A DNA stretch of 64,000 bases. Source: Volvariella volvacea V23 (Eukaryota; Basidiomycota; Agaricomycetes; Agaricales; Pluteaceae). Positions 10,775 to 20,712 of this stretch are shown here, in pieces. Positions within the stretch are counted from its first letter, which is position 1, and the number at the start of each line of letters is the position of its first letter. The stretch is from assembly GCA_000349905.1 (NCBI GenBank), contig KB722741.1, positions 1,167,724 through 1,231,723 on the forward strand, written 5' to 3'. A model generated the notes under the pieces. It did not search any database, was not told the origin of the DNA, and was given only the letters and a program-made list of their open reading frames with translations. The position numbers were made by a program, and so were the translations under genes.

Positions 10775-12481
10775 ATGACGCCCATCAAACCAAAACTAGA
10801 ACTTTGTGCTTGTGAAGGGCTAGGACAACTGAATGAAGATATCGAAGCCAGACGGACAAAGATTGATGAAGAGATTATCCGTTTAGAGAGCCAACTTCTT
10901 CAACTTCGGCGGCATCGCAATTCACTAGCCCCCATTAACCAACTGCCTACAGAGATTCTCTTGCACATCATGAGGAATTTGCCCCCAGATGCACTATCAC
11001 CCTCCGCTTGGTCACTAACGCCACACGTTTGGATCCAATTCACACATGTCTGCCATCACTGGCGAGCATTATCCTTGGACGATCCATCCCTCTGGACCAA
11101 TCTTCGTATACCCAGTATGCGCCCCTCATTGCTCGAAGCATGTATACATCGTTCACAAGGCGCTCCTCTCTCCATAACCGTCGATGAATACCACCGACCT
11201 ACCCATCTCCACCTCACGGAGATACTCCGTAGGTCGACGGATGTGACCGCACGCGTTGCGAATTTCCATATCATGAATTACCCAGCTCCATGGGAAGATG
11301 AATTGGAAGGATTACTCCTTTCGATTTCTCCATTGGAGCAACTGACACTGCACAATCGCGCTTTCCAGCACAAAACCTGCAGGCGGACTTTGAGCCTTCG
11401 ATATCTCCACCTCGCATCATGCCACTTCGACACTGCGTTCATATATCAGTCTCTTTTCACGCTTAAACTCCAGGATCTCGTGGTGGAGAGTCTTCCGTCG
11501 ACACCAGACTTCTACAAGACGCTATTATCATTGACAAATCTACGTCACCTCGTGCTGAACAATGTTCTGGGAAAGATGGCGACGAAATGGGAATTATCTT
11601 TTTCAACGCCCCGTGGTTCCCTTCTATCCCTACAGACGCTTGAGCTCGTTGACGAGCCCGAGAATGAATGCGCAGGGATCCTTTCTCAAATCTCCTTCCC
11701 ACATTTAACTCAGCTCTATGTCTACTTTAACAAGGAGCCAACGTCTTTATCCTTACTCAACACGGAATTGGTCAACACTTGGACCAGCACTAGGCTTCTC
11801 GGAAATAGCAATCCTTATAAAACGTCAAGATTTAGTCTAACGGTAGCAAATTCAGGAAACATTTTCGATTTTTATTGCTACGGTTTCCCAGGTGAAGTAA
11901 CGACTCGGATTAAATGGAGTTCGGGTACAGAACCGGTTACCAGTCTACTTGCGACATTCCCGCGGGACAAGGTGTACACAGTCGAGGTGGTCTGGGATTC
12001 TCCTTCCGAGGACTTTTTGATCCTTTCAGCTTATCTGTCGGAGCTTCCTTTCCTAAAGATGCTCTTTATCACCAATTGGAACTTTCCCTGGTTCTATTCC
12101 CCCTTCCTCGAGTCCGGTCTTCCCTCTTGCGATTGTCTTCAACATATGGACCAACCATCAACTACGCCAGTTACCCTCAATCCATCCGGCATAGCTTGTT
12201 TCTCCTGCCAGGAATTTTCCTTGTCGTTCTTCCCCAGTTTGCGTGCATTGGGGTTTTATAAAGCGGAGGATATCATGAATGTAGACCAACAGCTGTTGCG
12301 GAATTTTCTAGCTCATCGCACCGCATGTGGTCGACCTATAAATTGGGTAAATATCTATTGTACGAATAACCTGGAGATACCAGAGGTGCAGGTGGTAGTC
12401 CAGCGGTTTCAGGATATGGGTAGAGAATTTACGCGTGCTGATGGGCAGAGTACATCAATTTTGATTATAAAGAGCTCGTAA
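10775..12481 (+). CDS. F-box protein, tandem copy B
   Basis: Intronless, 568 residues, collinear with the protein at 8146-9855. The coiled coil (EEIIRLESQLLQLRRHR), F-box-like motif (PINQLPTEILLHIMRNLP) and leucine-rich body are all kept. The proteins have diverged through the middle but are almost identical near the C terminus around CDCLQ and NPSGIACFSCQEF. The in-frame stop 6 to 4 bases before the ATG fixes the start. Likely an SCF substrate adaptor, as for copy A; targets unknown. Intact, so both copies may be expressed. Confidence 0.85.
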   Translation: MTPIKPKLELCACEGLGQLNEDIEARRTKIDEEIIRLESQLLQLRRHRNSLAPINQLPTEILLHIMRNLPPDALSPSAWSLTPHVWIQFTHVCHHWRALSLDDPSLWTNLRIPSMRPSLLEACIHRSQGAPLSITVDEYHRPTHLHLTEILRRSTDVTARVANFHIMNYPAPWEDELEGLLLSISPLEQLTLHNRAFQHKTCRRTLSLRYLHLASCHFDTAFIYQSLFTLKLQDLVVESLPSTPDFYKTLLSLTNLRHLVLNNVLGKMATKWELSFSTPRGSLLSLQTLELVDEPENECAGILSQISFPHLTQLYVYFNKEPTSLSLLNTELVNTWTSTRLLGNSNPYKTSRFSLTVANSGNIFDFYCYGFPGEVTTRIKWSSGTEPVTSLLATFPRDKVYTVEVVWDSPSEDFLILSAYLSELPFLKMLFITNWNFPWFYSPFLESGLPSCDCLQHMDQPSTTPVTLNPSGIACFSCQEFSLSFFPSLRALGFYKAEDIMNVDQQLLRNFLAHRTACGRPINWVNIYCTNNLEIPEVQVVVQRFQDMGREFTRADGQSTSILIIKSS

Positions 12482-13064
12482 TATCGAATGTCAATTCTCC
12501 TGTTCATCTTTTCATTTTTTCGTGTAATAGATTCTGCGCACCTACCGGATTAAAGTAAAGAGAACCAAAATTGAATTTAAAATCACCTGCTGACGTCCGA
12601 GTCGCATAGTTCGTTTGGGTGGCGTGTCACCCCATGCAGAGGAGCTTAGCACGTAGCGCAAAGCACCCTTCTCGTATCCTCCCAAAGGCGCTACCCTAAT
12701 TCTTATTTGATTGACATATCCTGATCCCCGTAAGCTGGCCACTTACGGGGAGCACTGCCATTCCACCTCGTCTTCAAACATGGCTGCGTTTTTGCGTTCT
12801 TATCCAACGGTTCCAACAAAGCGCGGGGACCGGCGGCAAGGCTATCCAGAGCACGTGACATTCCCGATCCGGAATCGGGATACTGCCTGCATCGCCACAC
12901 TACCAACTGCGGCCGAGTTTGCGTGTTTACCACTTTACTCCTCCCAACCTGTTCACCCAGAAACTCGCTCCATAACGCGTCAACTCGTATTCGTACTAGG
13001 TGAGCTCTCTCTTGGGCGTCTCTAGTCCACGACTCTGATGACGAATGCACCTCAGGGACATCAA

Positions 13065-15944
13065 ATGTCTCTGCAAGTTAATCTTTCCAATCGCGACCTC
13101 AAGGACGCATACGACAATGTCGTCAACGCAAGAGGGATAAATTGGGCCATCTTTACCTATGAAGGCGGTACAAATGATCTCAAGGTTCAAGCCACTGGCG
13201 ATGGTGGTCTAGAGGAGCTGGAAGAGGAGTTCTCCGATGGCAGGTGAGCCACCTCCATAAGATAGCATCCGATCCAGCGATGACATATGTGGATCATCCC
13301 ATGATCAATAGGATCCAATATGCTTTTGCACGGGTCCAAGATCCCAACGTATGTCATCACATTCAGCGTCTACCTTGAGTAAGTCTGACATTTGGCATCG
13401 GCTGGACAGAGCAATCTCCCAAAATTCATTCAAGTCAACTGGTGTGGTGATGGTGTCCCCGAAGTCAAGAAGGGCTTGTTCCACTCGCATTCTGCGGCTG
13501 TCGCGCGATTCTTGAGGGGTACCCATGTTGTCATCAACGCTAGAAACGAGGTCAAAATTATCTACCATCTAAACGTTGGCTTCTGACTGACATCATACAG
13601 AGCGATGTGACGCCAGAACTCATTATGTCTCGCGTAGAAGCTGCCTCGGGTGCTAAATATACCGCTCAGAAGGAAGCCGCTCGTCCTTTCCAACCCATTG
13701 CTCCCGTTGGCACTAATTACACCCCAATTGGCCGACCCGATATTGTTGCTCTGAAGAAGTCCGCGGCTTCCACCCCGACTCCACCCGCGCCTCCACCTGC
13801 CGCCAGCAGACCACCAGCTGTGCCCACTGCTCCGAGGCCTACATTTGGTGCTACTAAGCCTGTAGTAAGCAAGCCTGCAGTAACCGGAGTTGGCGCTGGG
13901 TCTTTGTATGGTCGATCTGTTGTCACCGGATCTGCTCCGAAGGATGCCTGGCCCGAGGAGAAGCCCACCCCTGCAGCAGCACCTCCACCACCCCCGGCTG
14001 CAAGTCGACCGCCTTTGCCAACTGCTGCGAGGCCAGCCTTCACTTCCACGACTGTACGTTCGTTCGTTGCTGTGTTTTCGTTGTCGTGACTGATAGATGG
14101 AATAGCCCGCCGTTCATCGTGAACCTGCCCCGGTCGTTGAATCCAAAGTACCGACGAAACCAGCAGAGGAAGACCGAATCGAGCCTGTTGGAACCGCATA
14201 TACTCCAGTTTCATTACCTGCTCCCAAGAAATTGAAGAATCCCTTTGCTCAATTTGAACAAGCACAAGCCGCCAGCACTCCGCCAGTTCGTTCCGCGGCT
14301 GCTGCGGGTGGACCAAAGAAGTTGACATGGAGCGAGCGTCAAGCCTTGGCTAAGAAGCAAGCAGACGAAGAGGAGGCGAGGAGTCGTGCTGCGTCGTTTA
14401 CACCTCCCGCTACCACTCCCTTGTCTGCGAAGCCCACTTTTACGTCAAGTGCACCAGCGTTTGGTAGGGCGGCTGTCCCACAAGCGACACCTAGGAACTT
14501 TGGCGCTGTCAGCAGTCCGGTATCTGCGCCCAAGGCCCCAAGTGCGACACCGACGAAGGTGGCTGTTGCTGCTGGAGTAGGTGCCGTAGCGGGCGCTGGA
14601 GCAGTCGCGGCTGCAGCTCGTGCTTTCAGTGCACCAGAGGCACCTGTTCCGCCCCCGCCGCCCCAGCCGCCTGCGTTCGAACCTGAAGCGGAACCGGAGG
14701 AAGAGGACTGGCCAGAGGAACCGCCTGTTTCTGCTCCTGTAAGTTTTTATATGCAATCTCGTAGCTTGGGTTCGTGTTGGCTTACCATCGTTGAAGCCGC
14801 CTCCGCCTCCGCCACCCCCACCAGCACCACCTCGGTTCACTGCTCCTGTTCCTGAGCCAGAACCAGAACCCGAGCCAGAGCCAGAGCCAGAGCCAGAGGT
14901 GGCACCACCTCCACCTCCACCTCCCCCGCCACCACCACCACCACCGCCGCCGCCAGCCCCACCTGTCTCTCAGGTGTGTATTGCCCAGATTTCTTACAGC
15001 GTGAAAACGCTGATTTTTGTCTCAATGTAGATGGCCAATCTATCTGTACGCGAGCCAACGCCCGAGCCAGAACTTGAGCCAGAACCAGAACCACAAGCTG
15101 CGACTGCAGCAGGTGAAGGCTATCAGGCCATCGTATTGTTCGACTATGACGTATGTCTATTCTTCATTTCCTTCCTTATATGTTGTGGTTTATAATGTTC
15201 TTTGATTGAACAGGCAGCTGAAGATAACGAAATCAGCCTCGTTGAGGGAGAAATTATCACGCAAATCGAGGAAGTGGGTGACGGGTGGTGGTCTGGCGTT
15301 AAGAGCAACGGACAAGCGGGATACTTCCCTTGTGAGTATATGCGCGCATTATCACTCAACACAAGCGGTCTTACTAAAATACTTTGATAGCGAATTACGT
15401 GGAGTTAGTTGAGCAACAGCAGTCAGTGCCAGAGCCGGAGCCTGAACCTGAACCTGAACCAGCTGTTGCACCACCTCCACCTCCACCTCCACCACCCCCT
15501 CCGCCACCACCGCCACCTCCTCCACCTCCACCGGCTGCTCCAGTTGCACCTCCTGCACCTCCGCCACCGCCACCTCCCCCGCCTCCGCCACCGCCAGCGG
15601 CTGTGGATGAGGGTATCGTCGCTTTCGCGTTATACGAGTGGGTATCATTCAATTGCATCAATGCTTAACCGCTAACATTTGATTTCAAATACTTGACGTT
15701 AACGTTACCTTACCTGATTGGCGAATAGCTACGACGCAGCGGAAGACAATGAAATTTCTTTCAGGGAGGGCGAGAAGATTGTTGAGATTGAACCTGCCTC
15801 TGAAGATTGGTGGCAAGGGAAGAATTCGAAAGGAGCTGTAGGGTATTTCCCAGGTGGGTCTTTTTTTGTGTTTTTGATTTTTGGTGGCGGGTCGCTGATT
15901 TTGAGGGGGGATTTGCAGCAAATTACGTTGAGGTACAGGAGTGA
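13065..15944 (+). CDS. ABP1: Actin-binding protein 1 (ADF-H domain, two SH3 domains)
   Basis: Eleven exons splice in phase to 751 residues. The N terminus ([20 protein letters not shown], then [10 protein letters not shown] and [14 protein letters not shown]) is an ADF homology/drebrin-type domain of about 135 residues that binds F-actin. A Pro/Ala-rich linker follows, with [14 protein letters not shown] acidic/basic patches and Pro-Glu repeats. Two SH3 domains close the protein: the first has [16 protein letters not shown] and [16 protein letters not shown], the second [18 protein letters not shown] and [16 protein letters not shown]. Yeast Abp1 has one SH3; drebrin-like animal proteins also one, so two SH3 domains are notable but known in filamentous fungi. 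It should act in cortical actin patches during endocytosis, with SH3 domains recruiting kinases and Arp2/3 regulators. The start 13065 matches the family; an in-frame ATG at 13038 would add nine residues. Confidence 0.92.
14797..15600 (+). repeat. Polyproline and Pro-Glu repeats within ABP1
   Basis: Two exons (14797-14973 and 15391-15637) each encode a Pro-Glu dipeptide repeat next to a long polyproline run built from ccn codons, and each lies next to an SH3 domain. The paired pattern suggests an internal duplication of linker plus SH3. Confidence 0.7.
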
Positions 15945-16368
15945 GCTGAGTGGGAAGGTGGATGAGTGTTCGCGGCTATTTCGATGTTGCGAGGGTGGTT
16001 TGCGATAGAACAGATTAAGAGAATATATGAATTGTAATTTGCGATGAATTGATGGACAATTGTTTCTTTTATACACGACTTGCCATGTAAAGCAATCAGG
16101 GATACCGGTTACAAGTTCGAAACTGCATTGGTATTCATCGCGAGTTCGATGCACCACTTGGATTACAAGATGAAAAAGGTTTATCGCGTTGGGTATAATG
16201 TATGGGGCTGGAAACTATGCACTTCAGGAGAACAAACTCGTTGGTGGTGCTCTTCTCTTGGCTTTGCTGGTCTCAGCTCAATCTACGATCCATACACCCC
16301 TGCATTATTACATCCTTTAAAAGCATCCATTTTGCCTTCCTTGCTGCTTTTCCTCACCCTCTTCAACC
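15945..16368. other. ABP1 3' flank and spacer
   Basis: No gene recognised. Short frames without motifs. Confidence 0.4.
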
Positions 16369-16587
16369 ATGCTTGTCCTTGATGATGCGACGCTCAAGGT
16401 CGCGGCCGTTGTCACCTTCTACATGTACTTGTATATGGGTGTATATCGTTGACGTCGACATTTGCTTTAGATGACCTTTGAGTTTCCTTTACACCCTTGA
16501 CTTTCGTTCAATTCTGTCTGGTCATTAGGAACAAGGCCGTTCCCAATCGTTCCTTCCCGTATACAATTCAGTTCTCAGAGTTGCCTT
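16369..16587 (+). pseudogene. Possible 5' relic of a nucleotide-sugar transporter gene
   Basis: ATG at 16369 opens MLVLDDATLKVAAVVTFYM, which resembles the N-terminal membrane segment of fungal GDP-sugar/triose-phosphate translocator family proteins. After a plausible intron, an exon starting near 16529 reads NKAVPNRSF, recalling the NKAVLN motif that follows that helix in the family. The frame then meets a stop (TGA near 16587) and nothing of the remaining eight or nine membrane helices is found before the next gene. The resemblance is from memory of the family and rests on about 30 residues, so chance is possible. Confidence 0.3.
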
Positions 16588-16762
16588 GACTTACTTCAGA
16601 ACTGCGTTACCGGGCTATACGTTCGCTGGGGGTGGGACGGATCGGCAATGTCCGCAGGTAGTTCAGAAGCAGACTGCCAGGCCACAATGCACGTAACCTT
16701 ACAACCACGTACTGCAATTAACCCTCAGCACCTTTTACACGTTCCGTTATACGCCCAGAATA

Positions 16763-18882
16763 ATGAAGCAGGGTGCCAGGGTACGCCTGGTGTATGACTC
16801 GCTCGGGGAGGTAGACGAAGCAAAGAAGGGCTCCTTGCCGTCCTTGAATGTGGTAAGACGCGAGGCAGAGATAGGTTAGTTCGTTCCGACAGTATCTCGG
16901 GTATGCGAGCCTCTGATTATCTCCACCAACCCACTACGTGCATTTCCCCGCATTGCCTGAAACGTAAAGTTATGGCAGTTCTTGCAACTGGTTTACAAGC
17001 ACAAGGACGAGGGGAGAGTGTTATCGTCAGTCGTGCGGCTGACTCTAGGGCTGAAAACTGGAAGAAAGACTTGATTGACGTGGCTTTCAAATGCATTGCC
17101 CGGTTTCCGTCACTATTCCATTATGCGCGCTTTAGTCAGGTTCAAGATGGTGGGCTTCTGGTGTCGCTGGTGGTGTTACGCAAGATGGGAGTGCTAACCG
17201 CTTAATTGATGTTCTACTAGTGCCTGTCGACCTACGTGAAGTTGTGGTCTGGGCGTTGAATGCGATAATACTTGTGCTGAAGGAGACGCCGAAAGAGGTG
17301 CTTTGTGGTACTCGTTATCCAAATTTTATCACTGGTTTTGAAGAGGAGGCCGTGCTGCATATGGTGCGAGTAGCTTCTTCGGCTGACAACGAGTCTTGGA
17401 TGCGCTGCTAATGTTTACCTGATGGCCAACTGAAAATAGAGAATGAAAACGAGGATAAAGTTGGGCTATCATTTAATGTAAGAGGTCAACAATGGTATAT
17501 GCGTGCATTTTACTCAATCCCTCTACTCAACGTTGTAGGAGTCCACACCTCAACAGACCAGCGGAAGCAATTCCGCACCTTAAGGAGTGCCTCGATATGC
17601 GCGAAGAATGGCACCGATTCCGTCCTGACCAACCTCCATTGACGCTTCCGTACGCTCCAGCCTAAATCCGCGGATTCTGCTTAACGCCGTCTTCTTAGGG
17701 CTGTGGTCTATCACTATGGCGAGGCGTTGATGCACACCGACTTGAAAGAAGCTAGGATTGTATTGGAGAAGCTGTTGGACGAAATTCAGGGACCGAAGGC
17801 CAGTAGTCTTGACAGTCCTATTATTTCGAAAATGGCCTTCAATATCCGTATCAACCTTGCCTTAATTTATCGCGAGTTGGGACTCGAGAAGCCCGTCTGT
17901 GATAGGCATGTGCATCAATTTTCCCTCACGTATACTAGGCTAATGGTCTCAGTAGCTACATCGACTGGGTTATCAAGTTCCTCAAGAATCATGATCACTT
18001 CATTGACGGGGACGAACTCCGCGAGTTACTCATCAAACCCGGCTTTGAGGAGCACCCTGTCCTCGTAAGGCTAGGAGGAGAGGAGGGGTTGCAGAAGCTG
18101 AGAAATGCGACTCCGGATTACACTCTCTTGAAACACTGCGAAAACTGTTTGCGCCGTGAGCCGGCCGTCAAGTTGTTCAGGTGTAGTGGGTGCATGATAA
18201 ATCATTACTGGTGCGTATGGTTGATGCTGGTGGTTTCCCTTGTCGAAATGACGAATCGCCTCTATATTCAAGCTCGAAAGTTTGTCAAACAACGGACTGG
18301 GGTACTCATAAGTGAGCTACTTTCGCTATTCCAGCTATGTAAGTCGTACTGACCCGCCACAGGACTGGATGCGTGTACGCTCTACCACACCTGTTCGTCG
18401 TACATTGTCCCATGATCTAACCACTCCACAGCATGATCGCCAAAAAACGAAAAAAGTTCGAAGAGAAGCGACTCACGGATCCCGTCGCCGCGCAGCGCGA
18501 TGAGGACTTCTTCAGATGGCGCACCAACTACCACATGTTCCACGCCGAAATTCCAGCTCACGCACTCAACCTCTACCGAGACCCCGGCCGAGCAAAGACG
18601 CACGCGATGCTCGTGAGGATCAAGCACAATCCAGAGCCGAAAGACTTTAGGCAAAGGTTTACCGTCACGGGAGTTGGAGTATACAAGATTGAAGAAGCGG
18701 TCTATATTTTGGATAGGTTTATGTCAGATTCTGAGAGAAAAGAGACTATGAAGCAGATAGCACATACAGTGGCGATCAAAAGTATTGCACGTGACTTGAT
18801 ATCCCTGCACATCGTCAACCATCAATCCACCTGGACACATCTGTGTAAAAAAACACGTTGTATAGATAGCTTGAGTGCATAG
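16763..18882 (+). CDS. MYND-type zinc finger protein
   Basis: Ten exons splice in phase to about 521 residues: 16763-16874, 16970-17149, 17221-17363, 17442-17494, 17539-17649, 17699-17905, 17953-18210, 18273-18311, 18363-18374, 18432-18882. The first 350 residues are helical (PVDLREVVVWALNAIILVLK). The MYND finger is built from four exons: CENC, then CSGC, then YCSKVCQTTDWGTHK and a final Cys, giving the C-x2-C...C-x2-C...C-x3-C...H-x3-C pattern. A domain rich in charged residues follows (AKKRKKFEEKRL). MYND fingers bind proline-rich partner peptides, often in transcription or chromatin complexes; no SET domain is seen. Odd points: an intron with a GC donor (at 17906), a 12-base exon, and a possible truncated C terminus caused by the transposon just downstream. 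The first intron (16875-16969) is the least certain. Confidence 0.75.
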
Positions 18883-19049
18883 AATCTTGGTTTGAAGTAA
18901 TCGGTTCTGTAGCAGTGACCTCAAAGAACCTGCTGCCCATTTAGCGATCCGAATAGGTGCAATACTTATGCTCGTGGGGGGGTCAAGTCAGTCTCCCTGC
19001 TCTCCCACTTGCAAATTTGCTTCGGACAGCTCTATCTTTTGCATACTCA

Positions 19050-19309
19050 TGGTTTACACCTCTCCAACAAAGGTTGCACGCATTGTTGAGTCCCATCGCC
19101 GTGGGGACAGGACCCAGCTCATTGCCAACAAGTTCACCCTCCACCGCACCACAGTCACTTGCATTATTCAACACTTCGAGAAAACTGGGGACTATCGTCA
19201 TGTCTGTGTTGGACGAACCATCAGTATGGACCGGACTTATGGTTATTTGGGCCAAGTATGCAGACTGGTACTTGGAATGTACACATGTTACAGAGAAATA
19301 TGTGGCTAG
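19050..19309 (+). pseudogene. Tc1/mariner transposase, N-terminal fragment
   Basis: The frame starts MVYTSPTKVARIVESHRRGD and continues with IANKFTLHRTTVTCIIQHFE, a helix-turn-helix of the kind that binds transposon ends. After GDYRHVC the family-like sequence stops and an unrelated tail runs to a stop at 19309. A neighbouring frame around 19200-19280 reads MVIWAKYADWYLE, which resembles a later transposase segment, so an internal deletion or scrambling is likely. Confidence 0.7.
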
Positions 19310-19385
19310 ATACACATGGTAGATAGTCATAAAATACAGGTAGATAGATCCTAAGTATCACTGAAGTGACCCACATCAATTCCAA

Positions 19386-19564
19386 TGTGGATACCATCAT
19401 TTCCAAAATGGTGGATGGCACTTGTCACTCCTCTGTACAAATAGTTCCAGCATGTACCTACCAGCCCCCCAATCCTCAGATATACATGAAGTATCATTAC
19501 TCTCTACTCCTAGGTGAGGTGACCTCCATAGCCTCTAGCGCCTGTAAGGCTGCTGTTCAACAGT
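19386..19564. other. Unassigned sequence inside the transposon
   Basis: Between the N-terminal transposase fragment and the gap. No transposase motif is visible in any frame, consistent with an inserted or scrambled segment. Confidence 0.3.
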
Positions 19565-19664
19565 NNNNNNNNNNNNNNNNNNNNNNNNNNNNNNNNNNNN
19601 NNNNNNNNNNNNNNNNNNNNNNNNNNNNNNNNNNNNNNNNNNNNNNNNNNNNNNNNNNNNNNNN
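19565..19664. other. Assembly gap (100 N)
   Basis: Exactly 100 N, a conventional scaffold placeholder. Its true length is unknown. Confidence 0.99.
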
Positions 19665-20135
19665 AAGGTGATGGTGTGGGGGTGCATTACACCAAAGGGG
19701 GTGGGCCAACTTCATCGCATTGATGGAATCATGGATGGACCAGGCTATGTCAATATCTTGCAGGAATCATATCTTGGGACATTGAAAGACTTCGGCATGA
19801 AGTGTTCTGGGAAGACCACACCCATATTCCAGCAAGATAACGATCCCAAGCACACCAGTGGGATTGCGAAGGCCTGGTTTGAGAAGAAAAAAGTCTGTCG
19901 GTTGCTCTGGGCACCATCCAGCCCAGATATGAACATCATCGAGCATGTTTGGCAACAGCTTGATGCTTGTATTCATGCCCACAACCCTCTCCCATGCAAT
20001 AAAGAGGAATTCTGGGAGGCACTACAGGAGGAGTGGTACTTGTTTCCCCAGGAGGCTCTGGACAAGCTATACAAGAGCATGCCTTGTCATGTTGCTTCCC
20101 TGTTGGCAGCTCGAGGTGGGCACACCAAGTACTGA
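19665..20135 (+). pseudogene. Tc1/mariner transposase, C-terminal catalytic part
   Basis: Open frame from the gap edge to the stop at 20133-20135. It contains VMVWGCI, then FQQDNDPKHTS with the second catalytic Asp, and WAPSSPDMNIIEHVWQ with the third acidic residue (Glu) of a DD-E triad. The first Asp should lie in the gap. The order and spacing of the last two motifs fit Tc1/mariner DDE transposases. Whether the complete gene is intact cannot be judged because of the gap and the broken N-terminal part. Confidence 0.85.
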
Positions 20136-20396
20136 TGTCCCGGTTTGTCTTTTCTCGCTCATTCTTTGTCATTGACACTGACTTCCATTTGTGGCAGGAA
20201 CGAGCAAAAGAATTGCACATGGCTTTTCGATTGGTATAAGATTTTCTTTGGTTTGGTACTTTTCGCAGCTCGGGGCTACCTAGATTTAGATTTAAACCTA
20301 GTGTAGCTCCTCAATACATGTTGTTTCGTCATCTAGATACATTTTCGTTGTCACCAGTGATAAGGTGTCAAGCAAGCACGTGACTGTGCAATACTT

Positions 20397-20712
20397 TTGC
20401 TCGCCACTGTACCCTTGTGCATCATGAAGAGCGCAGCGAGAACAACCTTCGAACCATTCCAACTGTATGCTTCCTATACAGTGAAGATGGCGATATACAG
20501 CCATGGGCTACACAAAGTATGCATTTCTGTTCTCTTCGTGGTGATGCTCACTTTCTTACCGCAAGCGCATCAACCCGATAGATCCTGTGTTCGTCCAGCA
20601 TTTGAAGGAAGTGAAGTACAATCCAGATTGGAAGAAGTTGTTTGGCGAGAAGAACCCACCGAAACGACTTGTGTGGCCGAATGGACCCAAGGACCGCGAG
20701 CATTCATTTTGA
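20397..20712 (+). pseudogene. Orphaned two-exon 3' gene fragment
   Basis: An exon ending at 20516 (KSAARTTFEPFQLYASYTV and on to SHGLHK) joins in phase, through a 49-base GT-AG intron, to 20566-20712 (RINPIDPVFVQHLKEV, then DWKKLFGEKNPPKR), which ends in a stop. Codon use and the clean intron indicate real coding sequence, yet no start or upstream exon exists: the frame begins right after the right end of the transposon. The simplest reading is that this is the displaced 3' end of the MYND gene, whose last exon now ends in a short unusual tail before the transposon. It could instead belong to another gene. Confidence 0.5.

Larger units (their letters stand above)
10157..12740 (+). repeat. Tandem duplication unit B (F-box gene with promoter)
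   Basis: Second copy of the unit at 7465-10156, directly abutting it. Promoter, coding region and about 250 bases of 3' flank are recognisably homologous, with scattered small indels. Confidence 0.8.
18957..20409 (+). mobile_element. Tc1/mariner-type DNA transposon, degraded
   Basis: Transposase pieces are at 19050-19309 and 19665-20135 with a 100-N gap between. The right end reads gtgcaatacttttgctcg then ccactg, followed by a TA dinucleotide at 20410, as expected for this superfamily. A nearly identical 18-base end motif lies at 18957-18974, but in the same orientation instead of inverted, so the left side is rearranged or belongs to another copy. The element lies just after the MYND stop codon. 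Confidence 0.75.

Noticed and set aside
13717..15648. Long Gly- and Val/Glu-rich minus-strand frames
   Set aside because: Antisense shadows of the proline repeats of ABP1; the plus-strand gene has domains and splice support.
16903..16968. In-frame reading through 16903-16968 that would put a TGA and a frameshift into the MYND gene
   Set aside because: Treating 16875-16969 as an intron gives a continuous frame with protein-like sequence; the pseudogene reading is not needed, though this intron is the least certain.
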